Below the pieces are notes generated by a model. The model saw only the letters and a program-made list of their open reading frames with translations, had not been told where the DNA came from and did not search any database. From an uncultured Paracoccaceae bacterium (GTDB lineage: Bacteria > Pseudomonadota > Alphaproteobacteria > Rhodobacterales > Rhodobacteraceae): 64,000 bases of DNA. Every line of letters begins with the position of its first letter. The first letter of the stretch is position 1. The position numbers and the translations under genes are program-made. The DNA is taken from contig CANLQO010000005.1 of the NCBI GenBank assembly GCA_947493335.1, positions 103,141 to 167,140 of the forward strand. The letters run 5' to 3'. Of this stretch, positions 25,200-33,894 are shown in pieces.

Positions 25200-26219
25200 T
25201 CAAGCGATCGGCTGCCGATGTTCTTCCTTTTTTGTCAGGAGCGCCCAGATGATCCGGGCGGATTTGTTGGGCATGGCGACGGTCGCCAACCGGAAGGGCT
25301 TTTCATCCATTAGCTTTGCGGTCCAGGTATCCGCTTTCTCAGGTTTGTTCCTTGCCATCAGCGCGCGCGACGTCATTCCGACGATTAGTAGCTTTCGGAT
25401 ATAGCGATCACCTTTCTTGGTGATCCGTCCAAGCCGCTCTCGGCCGCCACTGGATTTGTTCAGCGGTGTCAGACCCAGCCAAGCTGCCAAATCGCGTCCG
25501 GTCTCAAACTGTTTTGCATCGCCAACGGTGGCGACGATGGCCGAAGCTGTGATTGGCCCGATCCCTGGCATACGCATCAGTCTTCGTGCATCCGCATCCA
25601 ACCAGGCATGTTGTTCGATTAATTTGGTCAACCCATCGACCCGCGCGTTGAGCCCGTTCAACTGATGACACATCACTCCGAGAATGCCGTCTGCGATCTC
25701 GGGCATTTCCAACGGCTCTTCCGAACCATGTTCCCGAGCAAACTTGGACACAGCCTCTATGCCCGTCGGGAGAATGTGCCCGAACTCACGCAGAATGCTG
25801 CGGATCATGTTCACGACTTGGGTGCGCTGTCGGACGACCAAATCCCGTGCTCGATGGATGGCGAGAACAGCTTGCTGATCCTCGGATTTGATCTAAACAA
25901 AGCGCATGGTGGGGCGGCGCACCGCTTCGCAGATCGCTTCGGCGTCGGCCGCGTCTGTCTTGCCGCGCTTTACATAGGGTTTGACATAGGCCGCTGGCAT
26001 CAAACGAACATCATGGCCGAGCTTGCGCAGTTCGCGACCCCAGTGATGTGCTGAACCACAGGCCTCCGTCCCAACCACACAGCATGGCAATGCTTCGAAG
26101 AAAGATAACAACTTCGCGCGCTTGATCTTCTTGTTGATGATCCGACGACCAGTCGCTGAAACGCAGTGAACTTGAAAAACGTCCTTGGCCAAATCTAGGC
26201 CTACAGTCTTTACTGTCAT
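25200..26219 (-). pseudogene. IS110-family transposase interrupted by an in-frame amber codon
   Basis: Together 25200-26219 encode a 339-codon IS110-type (IS1111-like) DEDD transposase. Visible catalytic residues are Asp9, Glu52, Asp89 and Asp92 (Lys-Thr-Asp-Ala-Ala-Asp). The C-terminal transposase domain carries Met-Pro-Gly-Ile-Gly-Pro-Ile-Thr-Ala and Ser-Ser-Gly-Gly-Arg-Glu-Arg-Leu-Gly, with the serine region expected for this family. The codon after residue 108 is TAG at 25893-25895; both halves are in the same frame and no other break was seen, so a single nonsense change (for example CAG to TAG) separates an N-terminal and a C-terminal fragment. It is probably inactive unless the amber codon is read through. 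Family members also encode a bridge RNA next to the transposase gene; its exact place here was not determined. Confidence 0.8.
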
Positions 26220-26711
26220 TGGGTGGCTCCTTTCCTAGCAGTCGATGACAACTGCACTTTGGCACGTTAGATGCCGGTGGAGCAGGAGCCATCCACCTCA
26301 TCCGGAATGGGCCGAGTTCTACGATACTTGATAGAAGCAGCGCGAATGGCAGACCGCCGAAGTCTCGTGAATATGGAAACAGTGTCGTGTCTTTGCCGAT
26401 TGGGTCGGCTTAGTTGTTGGTGCATCGTGGGCCGCTGGTTCCTCGGGACGATCTTTTCTGGTGCCGCCGGCAAAAGGATGGAATAGGGCCCGGTCCAAGA
26501 GTCGATCTTGTGGGCCAAAGATGGCCTCCTGTGAACATCGCAGTGCGTCTGCAAACCGGCGCCTGTTTGCACCGGTGGGACCACTGGTCGCCCTCACCTC
26601 TGATCACGATCAATGGACGCAAATTAGTGAATTTGCCTCGCAACATAGACGATCCGCGACGTTTTTCGTTCCTCAGCGCGGCTTGTCTTTGTGTGATAGA
26701 AACCTGGACCC
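26220..26711. other. Gap upstream of IS110 transposase, likely IS end and remnant DNA
   Basis: 492 bases between the transposase start and the GFA gene. Open frames on both strands overlap each other and show no family pattern. The part next to the transposase (26220 to about 26300) is presumably the IS end, but neither terminal repeat nor target duplication could be fixed by eye. The remainder may be a degraded gene. Confidence 0.4.
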
Positions 26712-27170
26712 TCAGGCCGTCTTCAATTCGACTGCAGTCTCCGGCAGCGTCTCGCCGGAACCGCCGAGCTGTTCAGGGCCATCAACATACTTCGGCAGCC
26801 CGTCGGTGATATCCATGGTTCGGTGGTCGTAATACTTGTGCATTTGCGGCGCGAACTGAAAATCACTGCCTTCGAGGACGCTGGGGAAAATGACCGTCAC
26901 GCCCGCCTCTTTCAGAAGGCCCGCGACCTTGCCGCCGCAGATGGCGCAGGTGGATCGCGCAAGCGCTGGGTTCTTGTCGGTGCCGCGCAGGTCTCCCTCA
27001 ATGGTGACAGCGTCGTCCATCCATGCCGTCCAGCCCATGAAAGGTGCGCCATGGAAGGACCGGCACGACGGGCAATGGCAGTAGCCTTGAGCGAAAGGCT
27101 CGCCATGGACCGTGACCTTGGCTGCGCCGCAATAGCACTGGCCTGAGTAGGATTTTTCTACGTCCGACAT
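26712..27170 (-). CDS. GFA family protein (glutathione-dependent formaldehyde-activating fold)
   Basis: Zinc-binding protein of 152 residues with the GFA/CENP-V fold. The three cysteine clusters are visible: Cys-Tyr-Cys-Gly near residue 12, Cys-His-Cys-Pro-Ser-Cys near 32-37, and Cys-Ala-Ile-Cys-Gly-Gly near 75-80. They correspond to the structural and catalytic zinc sites of Gfa. Members add glutathione to formaldehyde, or act on other thiol adducts; many small GFA proteins have no proven reaction. The start is ATG 27170 with AGAGGA upstream. It is divergent from a LysR gene at 27291, with a palindrome in the gap, and is the regulator's likely target. Confidence 0.85.
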   Translation of the reverse strand: MSDVEKSYSGQCYCGAAKVTVHGEPFAQGYCHCPSCRSFHGAPFMGWTAWMDDAVTIEGDLRGTDKNPALARSTCAICGGKVAGLLKEAGVTVIFPSVLEGSDFQFAPQMHKYYDHRTMDITDGLPKYVDGPEQLGGSGETLPETAVELKTA

Positions 27171-27247
27171 GTCTTGTGATCCTCTTTCGGTGTGTCTCCG
27201 AGTGAAGGTTAACCCGTTTCATTGAATGAACGGAATTGCTGAAATTT

Positions 27248-27264
27248 AGACATACTGTATATCT
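27248..27264. promoter_or_regulatory. Candidate LysR operator between GFA gene and LysR gene
   Basis: AGACATA-CTG-TATATCT is an imperfect palindrome (6 of 7 arm positions match) in the 120-base divergent gap, 26 bases before the LysR start. GGAGAG at 27280-27285 is the LysR ribosome binding site. Confidence 0.45.
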
Positions 27265-27290
27265 GGCAATACACTTAGTGGAGAGACAAA

Positions 27291-28208
27291 ATGCGAGCCA
27301 AACCCATGGACTGGGCGGAGATGCCTTATTTCCTTGCCGTTGCGCGGGAGGGTAGCTTGCGTCTGGCCGCCGAGAGCTTGGGCGTCAGTCATGGCACGGT
27401 CGACCGGCATATCCAGTCGTTGGAGGCCGCCTGCAAAACCTGTCTCTTTCAACGTACGACGCAAGGTATGGTTCTGACCACGGCCGGAGAGTCTTTGGTG
27501 CCCGCCGCAACAGAAGCCGAAACATTGATCGTGGGGGCGCGGAACACCTTACCCTCGATGACGGCCTCGGCTGCCGGCCGGGTGCGGTTCGCGATGCCAT
27601 CCTGGATTGCCTATCCGATCATCGCGCCGCGGGTACACAAGTTTCGGGAGCTCTATCCTGATATCGATCTGGAGATCATGGTGAGCAATCGGTTCCAGAG
27701 CATCGCCAAGGCTGAGGCGGATGTGAGCATTCGGATTGCCTTCGAGGTCGAGGAGGACGTTGTCGGAAAGCATCTGTTTGTGTGGCACGACGCAGTGTTG
27801 GCCAGCGAGCGGTACCTGTCCGAGCATTGGGCGACACGCGGACGCGAAGGTGAAGGGTTGCATTGGCTCGGATGGGCTGGACCCAATCCGCATCATGCCT
27901 GGGAGAAGCAGCGCCCGTTCTCGAAGGCAGCAAAGGTGCACCACATAGGAGACGAGATGATGTTCGCGCAGATGCTGCGTGAAGGACACGGGATGGGCGT
28001 GTTCCCGGTGATTAGTACCAATTTGTTTCCCGGTCTGGTCCGTGTTCCGCAGACGCCCGTATTGCCGGATCGGTCCTTGTGGTTGCTGACCAACCGAAAC
28101 TTGCAGAACACGATGCGGGTTCGTGCGGTCGTGGACTTTTTCGAGGACGAACTGATGGCGCTGCGGGGAGCGTTTCAGGGTGTGGACAGTCCGGTCTTCG
28201 CGGGTTGA
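27291..28208 (+). CDS. LysR family transcriptional regulator
   Basis: LysR-type regulator of 305 residues. The DNA-binding part begins Met-Asp-Trp-Ala-Glu-Met-Pro-Tyr-Phe-Leu-Ala-Val, and the recognition helix is Ser-His-Gly-Thr-Val-Asp-Arg-His-Ile. It belongs to the Asp-Trp subgroup also seen at 5164-6048 and 11587-12504. ATG 27291 has GGAGAG 5 bases before it; a second ATG (27306) would also fit the family. It is divergent from the GFA gene. The effector domain is complete; the inducer is unknown. Confidence 0.85.
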   Translation: MRAKPMDWAEMPYFLAVAREGSLRLAAESLGVSHGTVDRHIQSLEAACKTCLFQRTTQGMVLTTAGESLVPAATEAETLIVGARNTLPSMTASAAGRVRFAMPSWIAYPIIAPRVHKFRELYPDIDLEIMVSNRFQSIAKAEADVSIRIAFEVEEDVVGKHLFVWHDAVLASERYLSEHWATRGREGEGLHWLGWAGPNPHHAWEKQRPFSKAAKVHHIGDEMMFAQMLREGHGMGVFPVISTNLFPGLVRVPQTPVLPDRSLWLLTNRNLQNTMRVRAVVDFFEDELMALRGAFQGVDSPVFAG

Positions 28209-28305
28209 GTATCTCGAAGCGGGCGCTGAAAAGGATGGGTGCCCGCGTGGCTGAAGTCTGCTCTGAGCCCAAACCTACCGTGAAGCGATGTGCTAAAGTG
28301 TCGGA

Positions 28306-28794
28306 ATGACAACCGCCAGTAAATACGATTTCCGCAAAGTGACGATGAGCGATCTGCCTACGCTGTTAGAGTGGCAGGCACAGCCACATGTCCGCGAATG
28401 GTGGGATTCAGATGAACCGTATGATGAGGAAGAATTAAGCGATCCTCGTGTGTCACGTTGCATCGTCTCGGTTGATGGACGTCCATTTGCCTTCATGCAG
28501 GATTACTCCGTCCACGGGTGGGACGATCATCACTTTGCTCATCTTCCAAAGGGCGCGCGAGGGATCGACCAATACATCGGCGACCCCAAGATGATCGGAA
28601 TTGGGCATGGGACTGCTTTCATCGGCACGAGAATGGGCTTTCTCTTTGGCGGCGGTGTGCCGGTGATCGCGACCGACCCGCACCCGGAAAACGAACGGGC
28701 GATTGCAGTTTACAAGAAGCTGGGGTTTGAACCGTTAGGGCAGCCTCAAGAAACGCAATGGGGTCGCATACTGCCGATGCTGGCCAGGCCTTGA
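28306..28794 (+). CDS. GNAT acetyltransferase, AAC(6')-like
   Basis: Cytoplasmic N-acetyltransferase of 162 residues. It has the features of the AAC(6')-Ib-like GNAT branch: Trp-Gln-Ala-Gln-Pro-His-Val-Arg-Glu-Trp-Trp near the start, a substrate-side Asp-Gln-Tyr-Ile-Gly, Gly-Ile-Gly-His-Gly-Thr as the acetyl-CoA binding loop, and Asp-Pro-His-Pro-Glu-Asn-Glu-Arg-Ala-Ile near the C-terminus. Such proteins acetylate aminoglycosides or other amines, including siderophore intermediates. It stands alone, 97 bases after a LysR gene. No antibiotic-resistance context (integron, transposon) is visible, so a housekeeping substrate is as likely as a drug. Confidence 0.8.
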   Translation: MTTASKYDFRKVTMSDLPTLLEWQAQPHVREWWDSDEPYDEEELSDPRVSRCIVSVDGRPFAFMQDYSVHGWDDHHFAHLPKGARGIDQYIGDPKMIGIGHGTAFIGTRMGFLFGGGVPVIATDPHPENERAIAVYKKLGFEPLGQPQETQWGRILPMLARP

Positions 28795-28803
28795 ATGCGG
28801 AGC

Positions 28804-28902
28804 TACGAATGGCAGCAAAGTCCCGCTGAGGCTAAGTTCGAGCGACAGCAGATTATACACTTGCGGTGAAGGTCCGCTATGCGGGCAGCGCGCGCAGCAT
28901 CT
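28804..28902 (+). repeat. Intergenic repeat, long copy 6
   Basis: It shares with 24849-24945 the opening GGCAGCAAAGTCCCGC, the central ACACTTGC, and the end TCCGCTATGCGGGC...GCGCAGCATCT. It begins 9 bases after the GNAT stop codon and fills the 158-base gap to the convergent regulator gene. Confidence 0.55.
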
Positions 28903-28952
28903 GGTACAGCAATCAGACGGTGGCTATGGGCCTGGTAGTGCGGGACTTACTT

Positions 28953-30902
28953 TCACTCCGGCAAACCCGCCATGCGCAGCCCATCGGCGATGTGGTCCCA
29001 GTCCTCTGGGCGACGCCAAAGGGCGCGCAATCCACCCAGCGCCGTCTCAATCGTATCGCACTCAGTTGTCATCCCAGACAAACGCTGGTCTCGGCTGCGC
29101 GCATGTTTGAATTCCGAGAGCGTAAATTTTGCTTCGCCAAACATACCCAGTCGCGCCTGAGAGCCTGCGCGAAAGGCAAGCCCCGTCGAGTTGAGAAGTG
29201 AGGCGCCGTTGAGGGTTTGAACGACCTCGGCATCGCGGCCTTGAAACGAATAAAGCTGCCCCAAGATCCATTCGAAAGTTGGGGGGAGTGTCGTTCTACG
29301 CTTTGCCACATCCTCAATGATTTCCGCGGCTTCATCATGCTTGCCCAACATCAACAAAAGATAGCCGCACCAAGCCAATGACTCGATCTCGTTCTTTGCC
29401 ATCGACAGAGCGTTTCTTATCTGCGCTTCGGCGGCGTCCCAATGCCCCATCACGTGGAGGGCAAACCCGAGGTGGTCCTGAATGTGGACGTCAAGCGGGT
29501 CCAGCGCGACAGCGCGCCGTGCGTGATATAGCGCCCTCTCTTTGTCTTGTGCATCCAACTCCCCAAACCAGTGCTGCACCACAAAGCTGTCCGATAGGTA
29601 CATGTGCGAACGGGCGAGGCCTTGATCCTTCTTCACGGCCCGCTCCAAAAGAGCACGCGCCTCCAGGTTGCCCTCAAGGCTGATCGTGTCACGCAGTCGT
29701 TTGCCAAGGACCATCAACTGGTAGGCTTGCAACTCATCGTCAGGAGTATTCCCGGCCTTCTCGGCGACGTCTTCCTCGATCCGATAGGGGATGGCTCCGG
29801 TCAGGTAGCGCGACAGGTCGTCCTGCAGCTCGAACAGATCGGGCGATTGCCGATCCAGCCTCTCGGCCCACAAGACTGACCCGCCTGGAACCGCGACCAG
29901 TTCAACCGCCACACGAAGCCTATCACCCAACCAACGCACGCTGCCTGTCAGCAAGTAGTCCGCGCCGAACGCCTCTGCCTGCGAAAGAGGGCCAACAGGC
30001 TCTTTGGCTGCGAGGTCAAAATGACGCGCAACCACTACGCGTGTCGAAAACTTCGACAGCTGCGCTATCACATCCTCCGTCAGGCCTTCGGAGAAGTAGC
30101 GGTGTTCCGGATTGTCGCTCAGTGTTTTGAACGGCAAGACGATCAATGTCGGCGCGCTCATCGCCTTTGACCGCGTAATCTGCTTGTCGTCTGTCTTGAG
30201 GAGCCTGTTTTTCAAACGAACCAGATCCGGGCTCATATCGATCCCCAGATCGGTCTTGAGCAGGCTTTCAAACGCGTCAAATTTGATCTGCACCCGACTG
30301 CGTTCACCGGACGCGGCGTGAGCCCTCAGGCTGAGCGCCATGCCTGTCTCTTCATATGGATCAAGTGCCAGGATCCGTTCTGCAGCCGCCAAGGCTTGTT
30401 TTGCATTGCCAGACGCTAACGCAGCAGAGCCAAAGTCAAACAAGATATCGCGGACAGCACGAGAAAAGCCTGCGCGCTTTGCCGCCAGCCATTCTTCGAA
30501 CGGCGGCTCGTCGATTGTTATGCTGTCCAGAAACTGTTCCCCAAAACTTGTGAGGGCCTCGTCCGACCCCATTGCAGACATCTCGAGTGCATCCAGATCA
30601 ACGGTAACCAAACCCCGATCCAAGGCCAGTGTCCCCGCGTTTGACTGTATGATCTGGTCGTCCAACGCGCTTCGGATGGCCGACAACGCCTGGCGCAGAT
30701 TTGTCCGCGCTTGTGATTCCGGGGCTCGGCTCCATAACGTTGCAGCAGCCACTTCGCGACGCAAGCCACCCTTGGGAGCGCAGGCTATCATGGCCAAAAG
30801 CGCCAGACTTTTCTGTGTCGATAAGCGGACTGTGCTGCCGTCCTCTTTGGAAATGGACGGAGAACCCAACAAGTGCACTGAATATTTCTGGTTTATTTTC
30901 AA
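28953..30902 (-). CDS. SARP/BTAD-type regulator with TolB-like and TPR domains
   Basis: Large cytoplasmic regulator of 649 residues. Residues about 8-95 form a winged-helix DNA-binding domain followed by a BTAD helical domain (to about 240), seen in Leu-Trp-Ser-Arg-Ala-Pro-Glu-Ser-Gln-Ala-Arg and Leu-Arg-Gln-Ala-Leu-Ser-Ala-Ile-Arg. Residues about 250-370 hold a TolB-like/adenylate-cyclase-associated domain starting Leu-Pro-Phe-Lys-Thr-Leu-Ser, with Gly-Leu-Thr-Glu-Asp-Val. The rest is a run of TPR-type helices (for example Leu-Asp-Pro-Leu-Asp-Val-His). The start appears to be TTG 30902; GTG 30878 is an alternative. It diverges from a 70-residue gene at 31040, its likely target. The function is signal-dependent transcription activation; the signal is unknown. 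Confidence 0.75.
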   Translation of the reverse strand: MKINQKYSVHLLGSPSISKEDGSTVRLSTQKSLALLAMIACAPKGGLRREVAAATLWSRAPESQARTNLRQALSAIRSALDDQIIQSNAGTLALDRGLVTVDLDALEMSAMGSDEALTSFGEQFLDSITIDEPPFEEWLAAKRAGFSRAVRDILFDFGSAALASGNAKQALAAAERILALDPYEETGMALSLRAHAASGERSRVQIKFDAFESLLKTDLGIDMSPDLVRLKNRLLKTDDKQITRSKAMSAPTLIVLPFKTLSDNPEHRYFSEGLTEDVIAQLSKFSTRVVVARHFDLAAKEPVGPLSQAEAFGADYLLTGSVRWLGDRLRVAVELVAVPGGSVLWAERLDRQSPDLFELQDDLSRYLTGAIPYRIEEDVAEKAGNTPDDELQAYQLMVLGKRLRDTISLEGNLEARALLERAVKKDQGLARSHMYLSDSFVVQHWFGELDAQDKERALYHARRAVALDPLDVHIQDHLGFALHVMGHWDAAEAQIRNALSMAKNEIESLAWCGYLLLMLGKHDEAAEIIEDVAKRRTTLPPTFEWILGQLYSFQGRDAEVVQTLNGASLLNSTGLAFRAGSQARLGMFGEAKFTLSEFKHARSRDQRLSGMTTECDTIETALGGLRALWRRPEDWDHIADGLRMAGLPE

Positions 30903-31039
30903 TACCCTATATCGTTCCTAGCGATTTTTTGTAACTTGTGATCCGATTTTACGAATTGGGAACGCCTTTTTTCACGCCGTCAGAACGCAGCATCGCGAAG
31001 CTCGGGAGCAAGCACAACAGAAACCTGAAAGGAAAGACC

Positions 31040-31252
31040 ATGTGGCTTCCCAACAGCGATGAACTTCAATACTTCAAGCACTACGAGCGCGATCTCATCA
31101 ACAGCGTCACCAAGCAGCCATCGTTGCAGCGCCCCCGGATATTCGCTGCGCGTGATGCGACAACAAAGTTCACGTGGAAAAAGGCATTGGCTGCGCTGCC
31201 GCGTTTCGTTGTGGCGGGTTTTCAGTGGCAGGCGTGTCGTTCCAAGGCATAG
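31040..31252 (+). CDS. Small basic protein of unknown function
   Basis: 70-residue protein. ATG 31040 has AGGAAAG at 31030-31036, a good ribosome binding site; the frame is open further upstream without a better start. The sequence is polar at the N-terminus (Asp-Glu-Leu-Gln-Tyr-Phe-Lys-His-Tyr) and basic/hydrophobic toward the end (Lys-Lys-Ala-Leu-Ala-Ala-Leu-Pro-Arg-Phe), without a signal peptide. It diverges from the large SARP/TPR regulator with a 137-base gap, so it is probably controlled by it. Not recognised. Confidence 0.55.
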   Translation: MWLPNSDELQYFKHYERDLINSVTKQPSLQRPRIFAARDATTKFTWKKALAALPRFVVAGFQWQACRSKA

Positions 31253-31295
31253 GCTGCGCGTTCGGCCGGCATTCAGCTTGGCTTGTGAGTCTCAT

Positions 31296-31330
31296 GAATG
31301 TCCGCAATGCGAGCTGCAACTGCAGCATCT
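31296..31330 (+). repeat. Degenerate intergenic repeat, copy 7
   Basis: GAATGTCCGCAATGCGAGCT followed by GCAACTGCAGCATCT, 43 bases after the small basic protein gene. It matches copy 4 in length and spacing. Confidence 0.5.
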
Positions 31331-31381
31331 GCATACGGTCGTGAGAGTCGCGATATGGGCCGAAGATCTCTTCCCTTTTTA

Positions 31382-32632
31382 TCAAGAAATTTGAGCTCGC
31401 TCTTCGAGACCCTTGTGAGCGTTTTCGACAGATATGCGTGCCCGACCCAACCGAGGATGCAGCTTGCGCGCCAGAATCCAGGTGCAGAGCAGACCTGCAC
31501 CTCCCGCGGCGAACACACCTGAGAGCGGCGCAACAAGTAGAACCAGCCAGGCAGCACCAGGCGTCAGGATGCCTGAAACATCGCGGAAGCTGGCATAGAT
31601 CGCGGACATCTCCGTGCGCTCGGAGGGCTTAACGGCGAGCAGGAAAGGCAAGCCTGCGGAGACGTCAAGCAAGATCAGGAATATCGATCCCGCCATCAGT
31701 AGTACTACCGCCAAATGCGGCATACCGCTTGGCATTCCGGCGAACAGGAAAAGGAGGCCGGACATCAGGAAACCGGTCCGGACAGCTGTTCGCACCGAGT
31801 AGCGTTGCATGTAGCGAAGCATCAGCGGCGTGAGGAACAAGGCCGCGTTGGAAATCGAAAGCGCAATGCCCCCAAGCTGACTGCCAAGATCGTTTTGCAC
31901 CGCAAATATTGGAAGGTAGACGACATAGACCCACCATCCGCACGACCGGACCACGGCGAAGATCCAACCGGTCACCAGACGCGGTTGTGCTGCGAACCGT
32001 CCGAAATAGGCCAGCGGATTGGCCGGCGGGTGTCGGCTTTTCGTGATGAGCTTGCCATTGCCGAGTCGCATCACAAGAAAGATGACAAGCATGGCAACCG
32101 CTGCGACCGTCGCGATCAGAAATGGCGCTGGCTGCCACCATGCGTAGAGATACGTGCCAAGAGCCGGACCGACCGTCCACCCTAATGCGCTGTAGAACAA
32201 GCGAGAAGTTTCGAAGCGCCCAAGTTCGATCTTGGCGACATGATCGAGGACATAAGCATTGAAACAAACGAAAGTCGTGGCAACAGCGAACGTTGTCAGC
32301 GCGAGCCCGGCAATCGCGGAGACTGGGGTCTCCAGGAGGGTCACACTCGCGCCGCCGACAAACATGAGCGTGCCGAAAACATAAACCCACCACCTTGGGA
32401 CGTACCGGATGAGATAGGGAACCAGTAGGCCGATCACGAGTGAGATCGCGCCGATGATGAAATAAACCTCAGAAACGAGACGCGCGTCGCGAAGCGCATT
32501 GTACATCACCAGCGGGAAGACCGAGATCAAAATGCCACGGGCAATAGCCTCCGTTCCCGCCAGAATGGCGAAGCCACGCACACTTGGCGCGGGCGCATGG
32601 CGAAGCCATTCAGGTATTCGGCGCTCGTGCAT
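31382..32632 (-). CDS. MFS transporter
   Basis: Inner-membrane transporter of 416 residues with about twelve transmembrane helices in two halves, a major-facilitator protein. The loop after helix 2 (Arg-Tyr-Val-Pro-Arg-Trp-Trp-Val-Tyr) corresponds in place to the conserved MFS loop, but the classical Asp-Arg-x-Gly-Arg-Arg motif is not intact. The central cytoplasmic loop holds Lys-Ser-Arg-His-Pro-Pro-Ala-Asn-Pro. The start is ATG 32632. It stands alone between repeat copies 7 and 8 and has no specific regulator adjoining. The substrate is unknown. Confidence 0.8.
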   Translation of the reverse strand: MHERRIPEWLRHAPAPSVRGFAILAGTEAIARGILISVFPLVMYNALRDARLVSEVYFIIGAISLVIGLLVPYLIRYVPRWWVYVFGTLMFVGGASVTLLETPVSAIAGLALTTFAVATTFVCFNAYVLDHVAKIELGRFETSRLFYSALGWTVGPALGTYLYAWWQPAPFLIATVAAVAMLVIFLVMRLGNGKLITKSRHPPANPLAYFGRFAAQPRLVTGWIFAVVRSCGWWVYVVYLPIFAVQNDLGSQLGGIALSISNAALFLTPLMLRYMQRYSVRTAVRTGFLMSGLLFLFAGMPSGMPHLAVVLLMAGSIFLILLDVSAGLPFLLAVKPSERTEMSAIYASFRDVSGILTPGAAWLVLLVAPLSGVFAAGGAGLLCTWILARKLHPRLGRARISVENAHKGLEERAQIS

Positions 32633-32828
32633 GAGGATTGCTCAGAAATATGACAACAACCTCAAAGCCGTTTCGCCACACTGTCTCGCTTGCTTGCGAC
32701 CCGATGTCGTTTTCGGCTTGTCCTGTGAACTCAGCGAATTTGAGTAACGGTCGTTCGAATTCTTTTAGCAGCTGTCGACTTCACCCACGGTCATGCGTCT
32801 CGCCTCAGTGATGAAATGCAAATGCAGC

Positions 32829-32861
32829 AAATGACCGCAAATCGGACTGCGGGCGCAGCAT
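32829..32861 (+). repeat. Degenerate intergenic repeat, copy 8
   Basis: AAATGACCGCAAATCGGACT followed by GCGGGCGCAGCAT. It lies in the 362-base gap 32633-32994 between the MFS gene and a LysR gene on the same strand. Nothing else that looks like a gene was found there; the right part of the gap, from 32862 on, is simple low-signal sequence and the left part should contain the MFS promoter. Confidence 0.45.
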
Positions 32862-32994
32862 GGCGACAGTGGGCTGGGTGTCGGCCAAGGGCCGTCGACG
32901 GTCCAAGCGTGCGCGATGCAGCGGTTGTTGCTGCGGTTCCATGCTATTGCAGATGAACCAAGTCCGTCGGCCTCTGTGGCCGGCATTGGCTTGC

Positions 32995-33894
32995 TCAGGG
33001 GTCTTTCTCAATTGCCTGAATTTCGGCAGCTTCTTCCAGCAACCATCGAAAGACGGCGCGCACAGCCTTCCGGCGCCCCGCCCGACTGTTTACGATCAGA
33101 TAGTATCCACCGAATTCGAGCTCGGCGTCGGCAAGTTCAACCAACGCACCAGACTGAAGTTCCGGTTCGCACAAGTTCTTGTCCATCAGAACGGCCCCTA
33201 GCCCGGCCACAGCCGACTGGATCGCAAGCAACGCTCCGAGAGGATGTGGCAGGTTGAGATCAGGAACATCGTCGAGCCCTGCGCGACGGAACCACGCGGG
33301 CCAGAGGCGGAAGGTCGCTTCTTCGATCAAGGGGCCCTCCGCCAATGCCTTAATGTCCAGCGTTTCGCCGCGTTTCGGTGCAAGGTCTGGTGCGGCATAG
33401 GCCCGGACGGCAGATCGAAACAGCAGTTGTGAACCGTCCTCCGGCTCGCCGCGGACGTATCGCAGGCCCAAATCGAAGTCATGCGCCTCGATATCCATGA
33501 CCTCAGTCGTCACTGAAAGCCGCAGGTCGATATCGGGGTGCTGGGTCTTAAACCGTGCGAGCCTGGGGATCAGCCACTTCTGAGCGACGGTGTTCTCCGT
33601 TGTGAGTGTGACCGTGCCTTTTGGCGAGACCGACAGCGCCTCAGTGGCGAGAGAGATCTTGTCGAACGCAGGAGTGATCTCGGAAAGGTAAGTGCGCCCC
33701 TGATCCGTGAGTGCGACGCCCGTGTTCTGAGCGCGAAAGAGGTGGACGTTCAAACGTTCCTCCAACCCCCGGACATGTCGCGAAATGGCCGAGTGAGACA
33801 CGTTCAGCTCTTCGGCGGCTTTGGTGAAGCTGCCCAACCGACCAGCGGCCTCAAAGGCGCGTAGGGCGTTCAGTGGGGGCAAAGGGCGTCGCAT
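32995..33894 (-). CDS. LysR family transcriptional regulator (GcvA-like)
   Basis: LysR-type regulator of about 299 residues. It begins with Arg-Arg-Pro-Leu-Pro-Pro-Leu-Asn-Ala-Leu-Arg-Ala-Phe-Glu-Ala-Ala-Gly-Arg, the opening of the GcvA branch. The helix-turn-helix has Ala-Glu-Glu-Leu-Asn-Val-Ser-His-Ser-Ala-Ile-Ser-Arg-His. The frame is open to TTG 33930, but ATG 33894 fits the family start. No gene is divergent from it within 500 bases, so the target is unclear. It shares orientation and branch with the regulator at 34449-35315. Confidence 0.85.
   Translation of the reverse strand: MRRPLPPLNALRAFEAAGRLGSFTKAAEELNVSHSAISRHVRGLEERLNVHLFRAQNTGVALTDQGRTYLSEITPAFDKISLATEALSVSPKGTVTLTTENTVAQKWLIPRLARFKTQHPDIDLRLSVTTEVMDIEAHDFDLGLRYVRGEPEDGSQLLFRSAVRAYAAPDLAPKRGETLDIKALAEGPLIEEATFRLWPAWFRRAGLDDVPDLNLPHPLGALLAIQSAVAGLGAVLMDKNLCEPELQSGALVELADAELEFGGYYLIVNSRAGRRKAVRAVFRWLLEEAAEIQAIEKDP

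Noticed and set aside
26267..26584. 105-codon minus-strand frame upstream of the IS110 transposase
   Set aside because: No family, overlaps other frames, lies in likely IS end or degraded DNA.
28306..28794. Acquired aminoglycoside-resistance gene
   Set aside because: The GNAT protein resembles AAC(6') but no integron, transposon or resistance neighbours are present; only the fold is claimed.
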